A stretch of DNA of 64,000 nucleotides from an uncultured Clostridia bacterium (lineage in GTDB: Bacteria > Bacillota > Clostridia > TANB77 > CAG-508). The notes beneath the pieces were generated by a model. It was not told the DNA's origin, ran no database searches, and saw only the letters and a program-made list of their open reading frames with translations. Below are positions 35,870-45,185 of the stretch, in pieces. Made by a program: the position numbers and the translations under genes. Numbering within the stretch: position 1 is the stretch's first letter; each line of letters begins with the position of its first letter. Location: contig CAKPHJ010000003.1 in assembly GCA_934157205.1 (NCBI GenBank), forward strand, positions 11,774-75,773, given 5' to 3'.

Positions 35870-38158
35870 TTATAAAATATCATATTCATATACAGTTATT
35901 GCTTTTAGTGTTATTTTTGAAAAGTCATCTTTTTCATTTTCATAATTTATTATTTTAAAATTACTTTTCTGTTTTGGTTTTAGTTTTAATTTTTGTGTAT
36001 CTACTAAAATTTTTGTAGAAATATCTTGTCCTATTGGTAGGGTTTTATTTGTATTATCATAAAAAATACTGTTTGTATAGCTAATAGCATGAGTTCCTTT
36101 TTTTAAGTTTATTTTGTAAAAACTTATTTTTCCTTTTCCTATTTTTATTGCTCTTTGTATTTCTGTTTCTGGATTTAATTCAAATATATTTATATCTTTT
36201 ACTTCTAGTTTTTCGTCATTTTTTGCTATATATACTGGTAAGTCTTCTGTAATAGTAATCTTTTTTAATGCTTTTTTTATATTTTCAATTACTTTTTCAA
36301 GTGTAAGTTTATATCCAAGTGCTTTACTATTTTGGTTTATTTCTAATATTGTAAACTTGTCCTTAGGTGTTTCTCTATGTTTCTTGTCTTTTAGCCCAGA
36401 AATTTTAGTATTTTCTTTTGACATACCTCCAAAAATATCAAATTCATCTTCACTTAATAATTTTTCGTCAACAGCTTCTTTTTTTAGTTCTCTTAAATTT
36501 GCAGTTATTTCTCTAGGAGATACTTCATTGCTTTTTACTTTATTTAATAATTTAATAAGGTTTGTACTTGAAATGTATATGCTGTCCAATTCTTCTTTTG
36601 ATAATTCTTTTCTTTGAATTTTGTCCATTGTTTTTCCGAATTTTTCTAAATCTTCTTCATAATCAAATACTTTTGTTATTTTCTTTATAATGTTTACTTC
36701 CTCTTCTTCTCCTTCTGGAAGAGATGACATTTCATCTTTGTTACTGTATCTCCAAAATTCAAATATGCTTTTTTTATGACTGTCAATTTCTGCTATAAAA
36801 TTGCTAGCATTTTCTATCTTTTTTTGCATATTTTTCTTTTTTAACTTTAGACTATTTATATCCATAAATAATTTTTTTAATATTGTTTCCTTTTCTTCAA
36901 ATTCTTTATATAATTCTACTAATTCTTCTATTGTATAATTTGATTTATGTTCTCTTTTTTTGATTTCTTTTTTATTTGTTTTTGATTCTATATTTTCATT
37001 TTGTGGTTCAATAATTTTCTTTTGATTTTTATTACTTTTTTTGCCATATTTAAAATAATATTTAAATTTTCCAAAAAATGATTTTTTGCATTCTAAAAAT
37101 GTTGATATTTGCTTTTCTTTAGCAAGATACTCAATATCTTGACTTGCAATTTCAATTTTTAAGTTTTTTAATTTTTCATTATTTTTTTCTATTAATTCTT
37201 CAGCTACCTTTATTCTTTCTATACCTTTTTCATATTCTTGGTTAATCCACTTTGGTATTTCTTCATAAGTTATATTTTTATTTTCTGCAAAAAATTCAAT
37301 TCCACCATTTTTAGAGATATCTGTTCTAAATTTAAAGTAGTTTGGAAGCTCTGTTTCTAAAATAAACATAGCTTTTAAAAGCTTATAAAATTTTACTGTT
37401 TCTTCTTTAGTGTCTAATTTTATTCTATATGAACTTTTTATTTTTTCATATACTTCTGTTTCTCCAATGATTCTAATACTTAAATTGTTTTTTTTGTCAT
37501 ATACTTCATATATAAGTGGCCAATCTTTTGTAAATAGCCATAAATAGTTTTCAATGTCTTCAAATTGTGATTTTTTAAGGTAATTGTTGCTATATTCTAT
37601 ATTCCTTATTGGTACATAAATTTTTTCTGTTTTATTGTCTTCTATTTTCTTTTTTAATAGATAGAAAAATGTTGAATAGTTTGAATCTTCTATTGGAACT
37701 ATCATAAAATAAATATTTGTTTCTTCTGAATAATATATTTGCCATAAATAGTTACTTTCGAATTTTACTTTAAATGGTATTTTTCTGTTTAATTTTACTT
37801 GTTCTTCTTGGATTTTTTCTACTTCTTTTATGTCAAATTGTTTCAACATATTTAAAAAAGTTGTATATTTTAAAATATTATTTTCATTGCTACTGTCTAA
37901 GTATTCATATAATGGACTTGCTTTTTTGTATTTTAGCTCTATTTCATCTAGTCTGTTAGTTGGAGATAATAAAATTTGTATATCTTTTATTGGAACATAT
38001 CTATATTGTTTATATTGCTTTTCATCGTTAAATTTTGATAATTTAAAATCTATAGACTTAAATTGCTTTAACTGTTTTGGTATATTTTCTAAATCTAATC
38101 CTAAGTATTCTAATTTTTGTTCAATATTATCTTTATTTTCTACTGCTTTTCTTGGCAA
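35870..38158 (-). CDS. Large charged protein of unknown function (762 aa)
   Basis: I do not recognise a family. The start is TTG 38158 (reads MPRKAVENK) with AAGGAGGAG 8 bases upstream; no ATG is well placed. The protein has no signal peptide or membrane helix. Residues 1-310 look globular with alternating aromatic and charged residues; about 310-345 and 410-470 are likely coiled coils; the last 150 residues are beta-rich, with DLPVYIAKNDEKLEV and GTHAISYTNSIFYD. The gene stands alone between the tRNA-Leu region and a 108-bp repeat that also occurs before the histidine phosphatase gene at 61534. A cytoplasmic structural or stress-related role is only a guess. Confidence 0.8.
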   Translation of the reverse strand: MPRKAVENKDNIEQKLEYLGLDLENIPKQLKQFKSIDFKLSKFNDEKQYKQYRYVPIKDIQILLSPTNRLDEIELKYKKASPLYEYLDSSNENNILKYTTFLNMLKQFDIKEVEKIQEEQVKLNRKIPFKVKFESNYLWQIYYSEETNIYFMIVPIEDSNYSTFFYLLKKKIEDNKTEKIYVPIRNIEYSNNYLKKSQFEDIENYLWLFTKDWPLIYEVYDKKNNLSIRIIGETEVYEKIKSSYRIKLDTKEETVKFYKLLKAMFILETELPNYFKFRTDISKNGGIEFFAENKNITYEEIPKWINQEYEKGIERIKVAEELIEKNNEKLKNLKIEIASQDIEYLAKEKQISTFLECKKSFFGKFKYYFKYGKKSNKNQKKIIEPQNENIESKTNKKEIKKREHKSNYTIEELVELYKEFEEKETILKKLFMDINSLKLKKKNMQKKIENASNFIAEIDSHKKSIFEFWRYSNKDEMSSLPEGEEEEVNIIKKITKVFDYEEDLEKFGKTMDKIQRKELSKEELDSIYISSTNLIKLLNKVKSNEVSPREITANLRELKKEAVDEKLLSEDEFDIFGGMSKENTKISGLKDKKHRETPKDKFTILEINQNSKALGYKLTLEKVIENIKKALKKITITEDLPVYIAKNDEKLEVKDINIFELNPETEIQRAIKIGKGKISFYKINLKKGTHAISYTNSIFYDNTNKTLPIGQDISTKILVDTQKLKLKPKQKSNFKIINYENEKDDFSKITLKAITVYEYDIL

Positions 38159-38169
38159 TTTTTTTCTCT

Positions 38170-38277
38170 CCTCCTTGTATAATATATTCAGGGTTAAAAA
38201 TACCCTAAAAATTTATATTATGTCACTTTCGTGATATAATCTTTTTATTAACACTGTGGACTCTTATTCCTCCTATT
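38170..38277. repeat. 108-bp repeat, copy 1 (leader of the 762-aa gene)
   Basis: Identical over its full length to 62069-62176, 24 kb away. On the minus strand it begins with AGGAGGAATAAGAG, has a GNRA-capped hairpin (TCAC GAAA GTGA), a second hairpin (AGGGT/ACCCT) and ends in AAGGAGG that serves as the ribosome site of the gene downstream. Confidence 0.9.
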
Positions 38278-38322
38278 TATTAATTATTTTATAAAACTTT
38301 AAAAATTATATTTTGTTAATTA

Positions 38323-39249
38323 TTATTTTATTATTTCATAAAAATTTTTAAATTCATATCCTTGTTCTTTCAAATATTGAATTATTTGTGGTAAAGCTTG
38401 AACTGTAACCTCTTTTGATGGTGAGTCATGCATTAATATAACAATACTCTTTTTGTTTTCTGTTGTTTCTTTTATTTTTTGTAGTTCAAATTCTATAGTA
38501 GGTGTTTGTGTTTCTGCATCACCATTAAGTGCATTCCAGTCAACATTTACAATATTATTTTGATTTAATATTTCTTTTGCTTGTTTTTTTAGTTCTGCAT
38601 ATTTTCCACCAACTAATCCGCCTGGAAATCTAAATAAATGTGAATCATATTCTGGATTTTCTATTGCTTTTTGTACAGCTATATTACATTTTGTATATTC
38701 TTCTAACACAGATTCTGGTGAACTATATATTGAAGAATATACATGTGAATATCCATGGTTTGCTATATAATGACCTTCTTTATATACTTGTTTTACTATA
38801 TTGGGCGAGTTTTCTACTCTTGAACCTAACATAAAAAATGTTGCTTTTACATTTTCCTTTTTTAAAATTTCTAATATGTATGGAGTTTGAGACGAAGGTC
38901 CATCATCAAATGTTAGAAAAGCTCTTTTCTTTTCTGAGTCTGAACTGTATATATGTTTTATATTTTCTTTTCCTATATCAGTTAGTTGAGGTGTATATTT
39001 TATAGTTTGTGCTGAATTATCTTTGTTGTTTGAATTATTAGACTGGTTTTGAATTTCAATTTGTGCAATTTGAGATTCATATTGTTTGTATATTTTACTA
39101 TACTTTATATTTATAAATAAATTTTTTATAAATAATATTAAGCAAATTATTATTAATACAAAACATATAGTAATTATTACCTTTTTTATGTCTATCTTTT
39201 CTTCTGTTTCTATTTTATAAATATTATATTCATTATCTTTTTCTACCAT
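38323..39249 (-). CDS. Membrane-anchored polysaccharide deacetylase (NodB fold)
   Basis: The 308-residue protein has one N-terminal membrane helix (about 22-45) and an extracellular NodB domain: AFLTFDDGPSS (110-120) with the catalytic Asp and metal Asp, ANHGYSHV near 160 with the two metal His, the RFPGG motif near 208, DWNALNGDA and VILMHDSPS with the last catalytic His near 277. It removes acetyl groups from peptidoglycan or another surface glycan. Position between metG and the large unknown gene gives no further hint. Confidence 0.93.
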   Translation of the reverse strand: MVEKDNEYNIYKIETEEKIDIKKVIITICFVLIIICLILFIKNLFINIKYSKIYKQYESQIAQIEIQNQSNNSNNKDNSAQTIKYTPQLTDIGKENIKHIYSSDSEKKRAFLTFDDGPSSQTPYILEILKKENVKATFFMLGSRVENSPNIVKQVYKEGHYIANHGYSHVYSSIYSSPESVLEEYTKCNIAVQKAIENPEYDSHLFRFPGGLVGGKYAELKKQAKEILNQNNIVNVDWNALNGDAETQTPTIEFELQKIKETTENKKSIVILMHDSPSKEVTVQALPQIIQYLKEQGYEFKNFYEIIK

Positions 39250-39271
39250 TTCTATTTCCTTAATATATTAT

Positions 39272-39312
39272 AGAACAAATAAGAAAAATTAAAAATTTTT
39301 CTTATTTGTTCT
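39272..39312 (-). terminator. Hairpin after metG, same family as the glmM terminator
   Basis: AGAACAAATAAG pairs with CTTATTTGTTCT (39301-39312), only 2 bases after the metG stop. Stem sequence is identical to that at 6162-6202; here the following sequence has few T, so it may be leaky. Confidence 0.6.
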
Positions 39313-39314
39313 TA

Positions 39315-40895
39315 TTAGTTTTTAGTTTTCATTATATCTTTTATATATTGCACTTCATCTTCTGCATTTAATCTCATGAATATAGGTTCTCCTTTTTCAA
39401 TTACTTTTACGTCTTCTATTTTACCATAATTTCTTAGTGTATTCCATAAGTTTTCTTCGTTTTCTTTTATTCCTATTTGTCTTAAAATATTTTCTGATGT
39501 ATCATTCATAAATGGTTTTATTAAAATTGCAATTTTTTCTAGGTTTTCTATTAGATGATACATACTAGATTCAAGTTTTTCTTGTTCGTTTTCTTTTGCT
39601 AATTGCCATGGCATTGTTTCGTCTATATATTTATTTGTTCTTGCTATTAAATTCCATATTTCTTGTATGCTGTTTGCAATGTCATAGTTGTTCCATTTTT
39701 CTTCAAATTTTTCTACTTGATTTAATGTGTATTTTTCAAATTCTTTGTCTACTTCATTTATTGCACCTTTATATTTTGGTACATTACCATTGAAATATTT
39801 ATTAACCATTGATACTGTTCTATTTAAAAGATTACTTAAGTCATTACATAATTCATAATTATATCTTTCTACAAATGCTTCTGGTGAAAAAATACCATCT
39901 TGTGAAACTGGCATTTCTCTAAGTAAAAAGTATCTTACTGCATCTAAACCGTACCTTTCTATTAATGTTTCTGGATATATAACATTACCTTTTGATTTTG
40001 ACATTTTTCCGTCTTTCATCATAATCCAATTGTGAACTAATATTGTTTTTGGCAACGGTAAATCAAGTGCCATTAGGAATATTGGCCAATAAATTAAATG
40101 AAATCTTGCTATGTCTTTTCCAACTATTTGTAAATCTGCTGGCCAATATTTTTGAAATAGTTTGTCATCTTCAGATAAATAGCCTAATGCTGAAATATAA
40201 TTGCTAAGTGCATCTACCCATACATATATTATGTGTTTAGGGTCTTTTATTACTTTTATTCCCCAGTCAAATGATGTTCTTGACACACATAAATCTTCTA
40301 ACCCTGGTTTTATGAAATTGTTTATCATTTCGTTTTTTCTATAGTCTGGTTTTATAAAATCTGGATGTTCTTCATAATATTTGATAAGTCTATCTGCGTA
40401 TTTTTTCATATTGAAAAAATATGCTTCTTCTTTCATTACTTTTACATCTCTACCACAGTCTGGACATTTTCCATTTATTAATTGTGTTTCTGTGAAAAAA
40501 GTTTCGCATGGTACACAATATAGCCCTTCATATTCTCCTTTGTATATGTCTCCTTGTTCCATAAATTTGTCAAATATTTGTTGTGCTACTTTTTCATGTC
40601 TTTCTTCTGTTGTTCTAATAAAATCGTTATATTCTATTTTCATTTTTTTCCATAGTTCTTTTGCCATTTCTGCCATTTCATTAACATAGGCTTGTGGTGT
40701 TTTTCCCAATTCTTTGGCTTTTTCTTCTATTTTTTGCCCGTGTTCGTCAGTTCCTGTAAGTAAATATGCATCTTCTCCTTTTAATTGATGATATCTTTTT
40801 ATGCTATCTGCTAATACTGTTGTATAGGCTGTTCCTATATGAAACCTTCCACTTGGGTAATATATTGGTGTTGTAATGTAAAATTTATCTTTCAT
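39315..40895 (-). CDS. metG: Methionyl-tRNA synthetase
   Basis: It charges initiator and elongator tRNA-Met. The 526 residues show the class I signature as SGRFHIGTAYT (15-25), a zinc knuckle with CVPC and CPDC near 128-150, and the KMSKS loop DGKMSKSKGN near 298. The C-terminal tRNA-binding dimerisation domain found in some MetRS is missing, as in many Clostridia. It is transcribed from the gap 40896-40946. Confidence 0.96.
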   Translation of the reverse strand: MKDKFYITTPIYYPSGRFHIGTAYTTVLADSIKRYHQLKGEDAYLLTGTDEHGQKIEEKAKELGKTPQAYVNEMAEMAKELWKKMKIEYNDFIRTTEERHEKVAQQIFDKFMEQGDIYKGEYEGLYCVPCETFFTETQLINGKCPDCGRDVKVMKEEAYFFNMKKYADRLIKYYEEHPDFIKPDYRKNEMINNFIKPGLEDLCVSRTSFDWGIKVIKDPKHIIYVWVDALSNYISALGYLSEDDKLFQKYWPADLQIVGKDIARFHLIYWPIFLMALDLPLPKTILVHNWIMMKDGKMSKSKGNVIYPETLIERYGLDAVRYFLLREMPVSQDGIFSPEAFVERYNYELCNDLSNLLNRTVSMVNKYFNGNVPKYKGAINEVDKEFEKYTLNQVEKFEEKWNNYDIANSIQEIWNLIARTNKYIDETMPWQLAKENEQEKLESSMYHLIENLEKIAILIKPFMNDTSENILRQIGIKENEENLWNTLRNYGKIEDVKVIEKGEPIFMRLNAEDEVQYIKDIMKTKN

Positions 40896-40946
40896 TTTTA
40901 ATCACTTTCCTCTCTGATTAAACTTATATTATATTATCACAGTTGT

Positions 40947-40976
40947 AAAAAAATAGCAATAAGTTTATTGCTATTT
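40947..40976 (-). terminator. Terminator of the Ca/Mn ATPase gene
   Basis: AAATAGCAATAA and TTATTGCTATTT form a 12-bp stem followed by a run of seven T on the minus strand, about 100 bases after the ATPase stop codon. The gap 40977-41077 otherwise shows nothing. Confidence 0.85.
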
Positions 40977-41077
40977 ATTACACAAAAAGTTACAGAACAA
41001 TGGTTTAAATTTTAAAACTCTATGTTCTATGTTTTTAGTCAGTAAATTAATAATTTAGTATAAATTTTTATAATATT

Positions 41078-43807
41078 TTATTCGTCTTTAGTAGTATTTA
41101 TTTTTAAGAATTTGAAAATTTCTACAATTAATATTGGTGCAAAAACTAAACATATTAATTCTATAATATTTTGACTTGGTAATACTGGTATACTAAATAT
41201 ATCACGTAAAAATGGTATAGCAAGTATTACTATCATCAAAAATGCTGAAATAAATATTGACCAAATTAATTTCATATTGTTTAAAATACCTGTTTTAAAT
41301 ATTGATTTTTTGTTGTCTCTTATATTAAATACATGTGTTAACTCTGATAGTGCAAGTGTTACAAAAGCCATTGTTTGACCAACTTCAATTTTTGTTTCTT
41401 CTAATGTTAAGTTACCTATTGGTTCTTTTGTAGAACCTAATCCTACCATAAATGCGACTAAAGTTAAAAGACCTATCATAATTCCTTGATATACAACTCT
41501 CCATGTCATTCCTTTTGTAAATACTCCTTGACTAGGCTTTACAGGTTTTCTTGTCATTATGTCACTATTTGCTGGGTCAAAGGCTAATGCTAGTGCTGGC
41601 AATGAGTCTGTTACTAAATTTATCCATAATATATGAATTGGTAATAATATTTCTAAATGTGTTATGTCTGTTATTCCAAACATTTTTGAAAATAATGGTG
41701 TTAATAAAGTAGCTAAGAAAAGCACTATAATTTCTCCAACATTACTTGATAATAAAAATTGAATTACTTTTAATATATTATCATATATACGTCTTCCTTC
41801 TTCTACTGCTGACACTATTGTGGCAAAATTATCATCTGTTAAAATTACATCTGCTGCTTCTTTTGCAACATCTGTTCCTACAATTCCCATAGCACAACCT
41901 ATATCTGATGTTTTTAGTGCAGGACTGTCATTTACGCCATCACCAGTCATTGCGACTATATCTCCATTTTTTTGCCATGCTTTTACTATTCTAACTTTAT
42001 GCTCTGGTGATACTCTTGCATATACTGAATACTTTTTAATATTTTTTTCCAATTCTTCTTGACTCATTTTTTCCAATTCTGAGCCAGTTATTGCTTCATT
42101 ATCATTTTTCAATATTCCAAGGTCTTTTGCAATAGCTATTGCAGTTATTTTATGATCACCTGTAATCATTACTGTTTTTATTCCAGCTGTTTTACATTTT
42201 GTAACTGCTTTTTTCGCTTCTTCCCTTGGAGGATCAATCATACCAACCATTCCAATAAATGTTAAATTGTTTTCAATGTTTTTTATTTCTTCTTCTGTTG
42301 GTTTATGATCAATTTCTTTATATGCACATGATAATACTCTTAACGCATCTTTTGCCATACTTTCATTATTTTTCTTTATTGTTTCAATGTAATTTGCCAA
42401 ATCATTATTTACTTTTCCATTTAATAAATAAGTATTGCATCTTTTTATTAATTCATCAACCCCACCTTTGGTGTATACTACATATTTTCCATTTACTTCA
42501 TTTACAGTTGTCATAAGTTTTCTGTCTGAATCAAATGGAATTTCTCCTAAACGTGGTGTTCTGTCATATATGTCTGGATCAAAATCTAATTTAAATGCCA
42601 TATCAACAAGAGCTGTTTCTGTAGGATCTCCTGTTAATGTTCCATCTTTTGATATTTTTGTATCATTACATAACATATTACTATATACAAGTTTTTGTAT
42701 ATCTTCATTTATTTTTGTTATTTCTTCTATCTTTTTTGTTGTTCCATTTATAAATATTTTTTGTACTGTCATTTTATTTTGTGTTAATGTTCCTGTTTTA
42801 TCAGAGCATATAACAGTTGCACTTCCAAGTGTTTCAACTGCTGGCAACCTTTTTATAATTGCATTTTTCTTTACCATTTTTTGTACTCCAATTGCTAAAA
42901 CAATTGTAGAAACAGCTGCTAATCCTTCTGGAATTGCTGCTACAGCTAAGCTTACAGCTGTCATAAACATTTGAATTGGTTCTTTTCCTTGAATTAATCC
43001 AGCTATAAATATAACTACACATATTGCTAAAGCTACTATTCCCAGTGTTTTTCCTAATTTATTTAGTTTTTGTTGTAATGGTGTTTCTTGTTTTTCTGTA
43101 CTGTTTATCATGCCTGCAATTTTGCCAACCTCTGTAGACATACCTGTTTCAACTACAATTCCTTTTCCTCTACCATATGTTACCAAACTTGAAGAAAATA
43201 GCATGTTTGTTCTATCACCAATTCCAATTTCTTCTGTTTCTATTTTTTCTGTATTTTTTTCTATTGGCATTGATTCGCCTGTAAGAGATGATTCTTGGAC
43301 TTTTAAATTTATGGCTTCAATTATTCTTAAATCTGCTGGTATATAATCTCCTGTATCTAGTACTACTATATCACCAGGCACAAGTTCTTTAGCTGGTATA
43401 ACTGTTATTTCGCCATTTCTTATTACCTTTGATGCATGATCTGTTAATTTTTGTAATGCTTTTAGAGATTTTTCGGCTTTTGATTCTTGCATTACTCCTA
43501 TAATTGCATTAACAATTACAACAATTAATATTATAATTGTATCTGTTATTCCTTCTCCCTGAGCAATTCCTACTGTTCCAGAAACAATTGCTGCAATTAT
43601 TAAAACTATTATTGAAAAATCTTTGAATTGATCTAAAAATCTTTGAAATAAAGATTTCTTTTTAGCTTCATTTAATTGATTCAATCCATATTTTTCTCGT
43701 TTTCTTTCTACATCTTCATTAATTAAACCTTTTTCAATATTTGTTTCTAGCTCTTTGCTAACTTCTTCAATTTCTTTGTTAAACCATTCTTTTGCCAAAT
43801 AAATCAA
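41078..43807 (-). CDS. P-type Ca2+/Mn2+-transporting ATPase
   Basis: A P2-type ATPase of 909 residues. It has the N-terminal cation ATPase domain, the actuator TGES loop (LTGESMP near 175), the M4 segment AAIPEGLAA near 288, the phosphorylation motif SDKTGTLTQNK near 333, MITGDHK near 545, MTGDGVNDSPALK near 630 and six C-terminal membrane helices. The PEGL type M4 fits calcium/manganese pumps (SERCA/YloB/YoaB group), which export the ion from the cytoplasm. A yybP-ykoY manganese riboswitch upstream makes manganese efflux a likely job. Confidence 0.95.
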   Translation of the reverse strand: MIYLAKEWFNKEIEEVSKELETNIEKGLINEDVERKREKYGLNQLNEAKKKSLFQRFLDQFKDFSIIVLIIAAIVSGTVGIAQGEGITDTIIILIVVIVNAIIGVMQESKAEKSLKALQKLTDHASKVIRNGEITVIPAKELVPGDIVVLDTGDYIPADLRIIEAINLKVQESSLTGESMPIEKNTEKIETEEIGIGDRTNMLFSSSLVTYGRGKGIVVETGMSTEVGKIAGMINSTEKQETPLQQKLNKLGKTLGIVALAICVVIFIAGLIQGKEPIQMFMTAVSLAVAAIPEGLAAVSTIVLAIGVQKMVKKNAIIKRLPAVETLGSATVICSDKTGTLTQNKMTVQKIFINGTTKKIEEITKINEDIQKLVYSNMLCNDTKISKDGTLTGDPTETALVDMAFKLDFDPDIYDRTPRLGEIPFDSDRKLMTTVNEVNGKYVVYTKGGVDELIKRCNTYLLNGKVNNDLANYIETIKKNNESMAKDALRVLSCAYKEIDHKPTEEEIKNIENNLTFIGMVGMIDPPREEAKKAVTKCKTAGIKTVMITGDHKITAIAIAKDLGILKNDNEAITGSELEKMSQEELEKNIKKYSVYARVSPEHKVRIVKAWQKNGDIVAMTGDGVNDSPALKTSDIGCAMGIVGTDVAKEAADVILTDDNFATIVSAVEEGRRIYDNILKVIQFLLSSNVGEIIVLFLATLLTPLFSKMFGITDITHLEILLPIHILWINLVTDSLPALALAFDPANSDIMTRKPVKPSQGVFTKGMTWRVVYQGIMIGLLTLVAFMVGLGSTKEPIGNLTLEETKIEVGQTMAFVTLALSELTHVFNIRDNKKSIFKTGILNNMKLIWSIFISAFLMIVILAIPFLRDIFSIPVLPSQNIIELICLVFAPILIVEIFKFLKINTTKDE

Positions 43808-43985
43808 CTCCCTTTTTAATTATTTTACACAATAGTAAATTTATACTTCATTTTAAAAAACAAATTTCAAAAATTAAAGATTTTTTAGTGAATTTGTTCG
43901 TGTGCGAAAATTTATAAAATAAATTTTCTATGCAATGTAATTATATATCAGGAAATTTGCATAACTTTTCTAATATATAAATTTA

Positions 43986-44038
43986 TAAGCGAGACCTTTA
44001 AAAAGAAAATTTGAAATTCTTTTTAAAAGTCTCGCTTA
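43986..44038 (-). terminator. Terminator of the riboswitch expression platform
   Basis: GCGAGACTTTTAAAAAGAA pairs with TTCTTTTTAAAGGTCTCGC around a 9-base loop. Its 5' strand includes the 3' strand of the aptamer closing stem, so the two structures exclude each other. Only a short U-rich tail follows. 43808-43985 between it and the ATPase start shows no further feature. Confidence 0.75.
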
Positions 44039-44113
44039 CTAATTTTAGCTTACTAGCCAGATATTTTTATATCGCGACTGTTGACTAGCAATTTAAAGCT
44101 ACTCCCTTTTAAA
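44022..44113 (-). promoter_or_regulatory. yybP-ykoY (manganese) riboswitch
   Basis: The minus strand has the conserved opening AAAAGGGAGTAGC (44110-44098), the internal AGTCAACAGTCGCG, a two-arm middle with ATATCTGGCTAG, and the closing GCGAGACTTTTAAA (44036-44023). This order matches the yybP-ykoY class, which binds Mn2+ at the junction between GGGAGUAGC and its partner loop. Metal binding would stabilise the closing stem and prevent the terminator at 43986-44038, so manganese turns on the downstream ATPase. Identified by eye. Confidence 0.85.
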
Positions 44114-44208
44114 TTTTATATAAACATATTTTTTACTATTATGTTCGTTTTTTATAATTTTATACTAAAAATTCAAAATACATGTTTTTTTTATTTTAGT
44201 TATAAAAT

Positions 44209-44283
44209 TGGTGACCCCTACGGGAATCGAACCCATGTCTCCACCTTGAGAGGGTGGCGTCTTAGCCGCTTGACCAAGGGGCC
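44209..44283 (-). tRNA. tRNA-Glu (CTC)
   Basis: Minus strand GGCCCCTTGGTCAAGCGG at the 5' end, anticodon stem CCACC/GGTGG with loop CTCTCAA and anticodon CTC, T arm ATGGGTTCGATTCCCGT, acceptor AGGGGTC, discriminator A and an encoded CCA. It reads GAG, the minor Glu codon in such AT-rich DNA. 44284-44405 upstream shows nothing clear. Confidence 0.93.
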
Positions 44284-44405
44284 TTTTAGATACCTTTTAT
44301 TTATATCATTTTTTTTTATTTTAGTCAATAATTATATTATTTTTTTGTGTAAAATGATGATTTTTATTTTTCGAGTGATCATGTTATTATCAATTTTTTT
44401 CATAA

Positions 44406-44807
44406 TTACATAAATGTCAATATTTCATGTATTCTTTCAAATTGTTTAGTTAAATATAAATATCCAATTAAAGCTTCAAAAGCTGTTGCATATGCATATT
44501 CATGCACATTTGAGTTTTTAGGCAAATGATGATTCTTCACATTTCTTCCCCTTCTTACTATGTCCTTTTCTTCGTCTGTTAAGTTTTCATAAATTTTTTT
44601 TAATAATTCTGCTTGACTTTTGGCTTTCACAAATTTTATTGTTTCTATATGTAATTTATGAGGTTTCAATTGTGTATTATCTACTAAGTATGTTCTTATG
44701 TATAATTCATATACACAATCTCCTATATATGCCCAAATTAGAGGGGACATTTGATTAATTTGTGATTCATCTTTGTTTATTGGTATAAAAAATTCTTCTA
44801 TATTCAA
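44406..44807 (-). CDS. mrnC: Mini-ribonuclease III
   Basis: The 133-residue protein is an RNase III catalytic domain without a dsRNA-binding domain: MSPLIWAYIGDCVYELYIRTY (20-40 region) holds the catalytic Asp, and YAYATAFEALIGYLYL near 105-120 holds the Glu-containing second signature. It matures 23S rRNA in Firmicutes. It lies downstream of a broken secreted-protein gene and rbgA, so three loci may share transcripts. Confidence 0.93.
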   Translation of the reverse strand: MNIEEFFIPINKDESQINQMSPLIWAYIGDCVYELYIRTYLVDNTQLKPHKLHIETIKFVKAKSQAELLKKIYENLTDEEKDIVRRGRNVKNHHLPKNSNVHEYAYATAFEALIGYLYLTKQFERIHEILTFM

Positions 44808-44840
44808 TTTTGTTTTCCTTCCTTTTTATTGATAAAATTT

Positions 44841-45175
44841 CTATCTTTCTTGGATATTATCATTGGTTTTATTGTCTTTTCTTATATCTGATGGAGTTTC
44901 GGCTCTTCGAGAAACTAGTTCTTTATGTGTTTTCAAATCATACGCAATTACTATCGTGGGATACATGCTAGTTATTAATATATTTGACTCTATTTCTTGA
45001 CTATCTTTAGATTGTGCATATGTAATACTTGGCAAACTAGAAAAAACCATCGAAGCACAAAGAAACACTATAATTGTTTTATTAGCAATACTGCCAATTA
45101 CTTTTTAGTATTTTGTTTTTTAAACATAAAAAATTGTTTATTATCAAATTCAAAATTTCCAATTAATTCTAGCAT
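44841..45175 (-). pseudogene. Small secreted protein gene broken in a poly-A tract
   Basis: A 25-codon ORF starts at ATG 45175 with AAGGAGC upstream and ends MFKKQNTKK-stop at 45098. A second frame, open from 45104 to 44841, continues VIGSIANKTIIVFLCASM and SSLPSITYAQ, a clear signal-peptide core and cleavage site, then a mature part of about 55 residues ending NIQER. One more A in the tract AAAAA near 45103 would join them into a normal secreted protein starting at MFKKQ. Alternative: a phase-variable or sequencing-error homopolymer. Function unknown. Confidence 0.5.
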
Positions 45176-45185
45176 GTTTTGCTCC

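Noticed and set aside
37830..38234. 134-codon plus-strand ORF opposite the 762-aa gene
   Set aside because: It runs antisense to a clear coding region and into the 108-bp repeat, with composition typical of a shadow frame.
39940..39965. GTACGG in metG as another frameshift site
   Set aside because: Here the frame is AGG TAC GGT (Arg-Tyr-Gly) inside the conserved ERYGLDAVRYF segment; the gene is intact.
42435..42974. 179-codon plus-strand ORF opposite the P-type ATPase
   Set aside because: Antisense to conserved ATPase motifs; long shadow ORFs are expected in such AT-rich, stop-poor complements.
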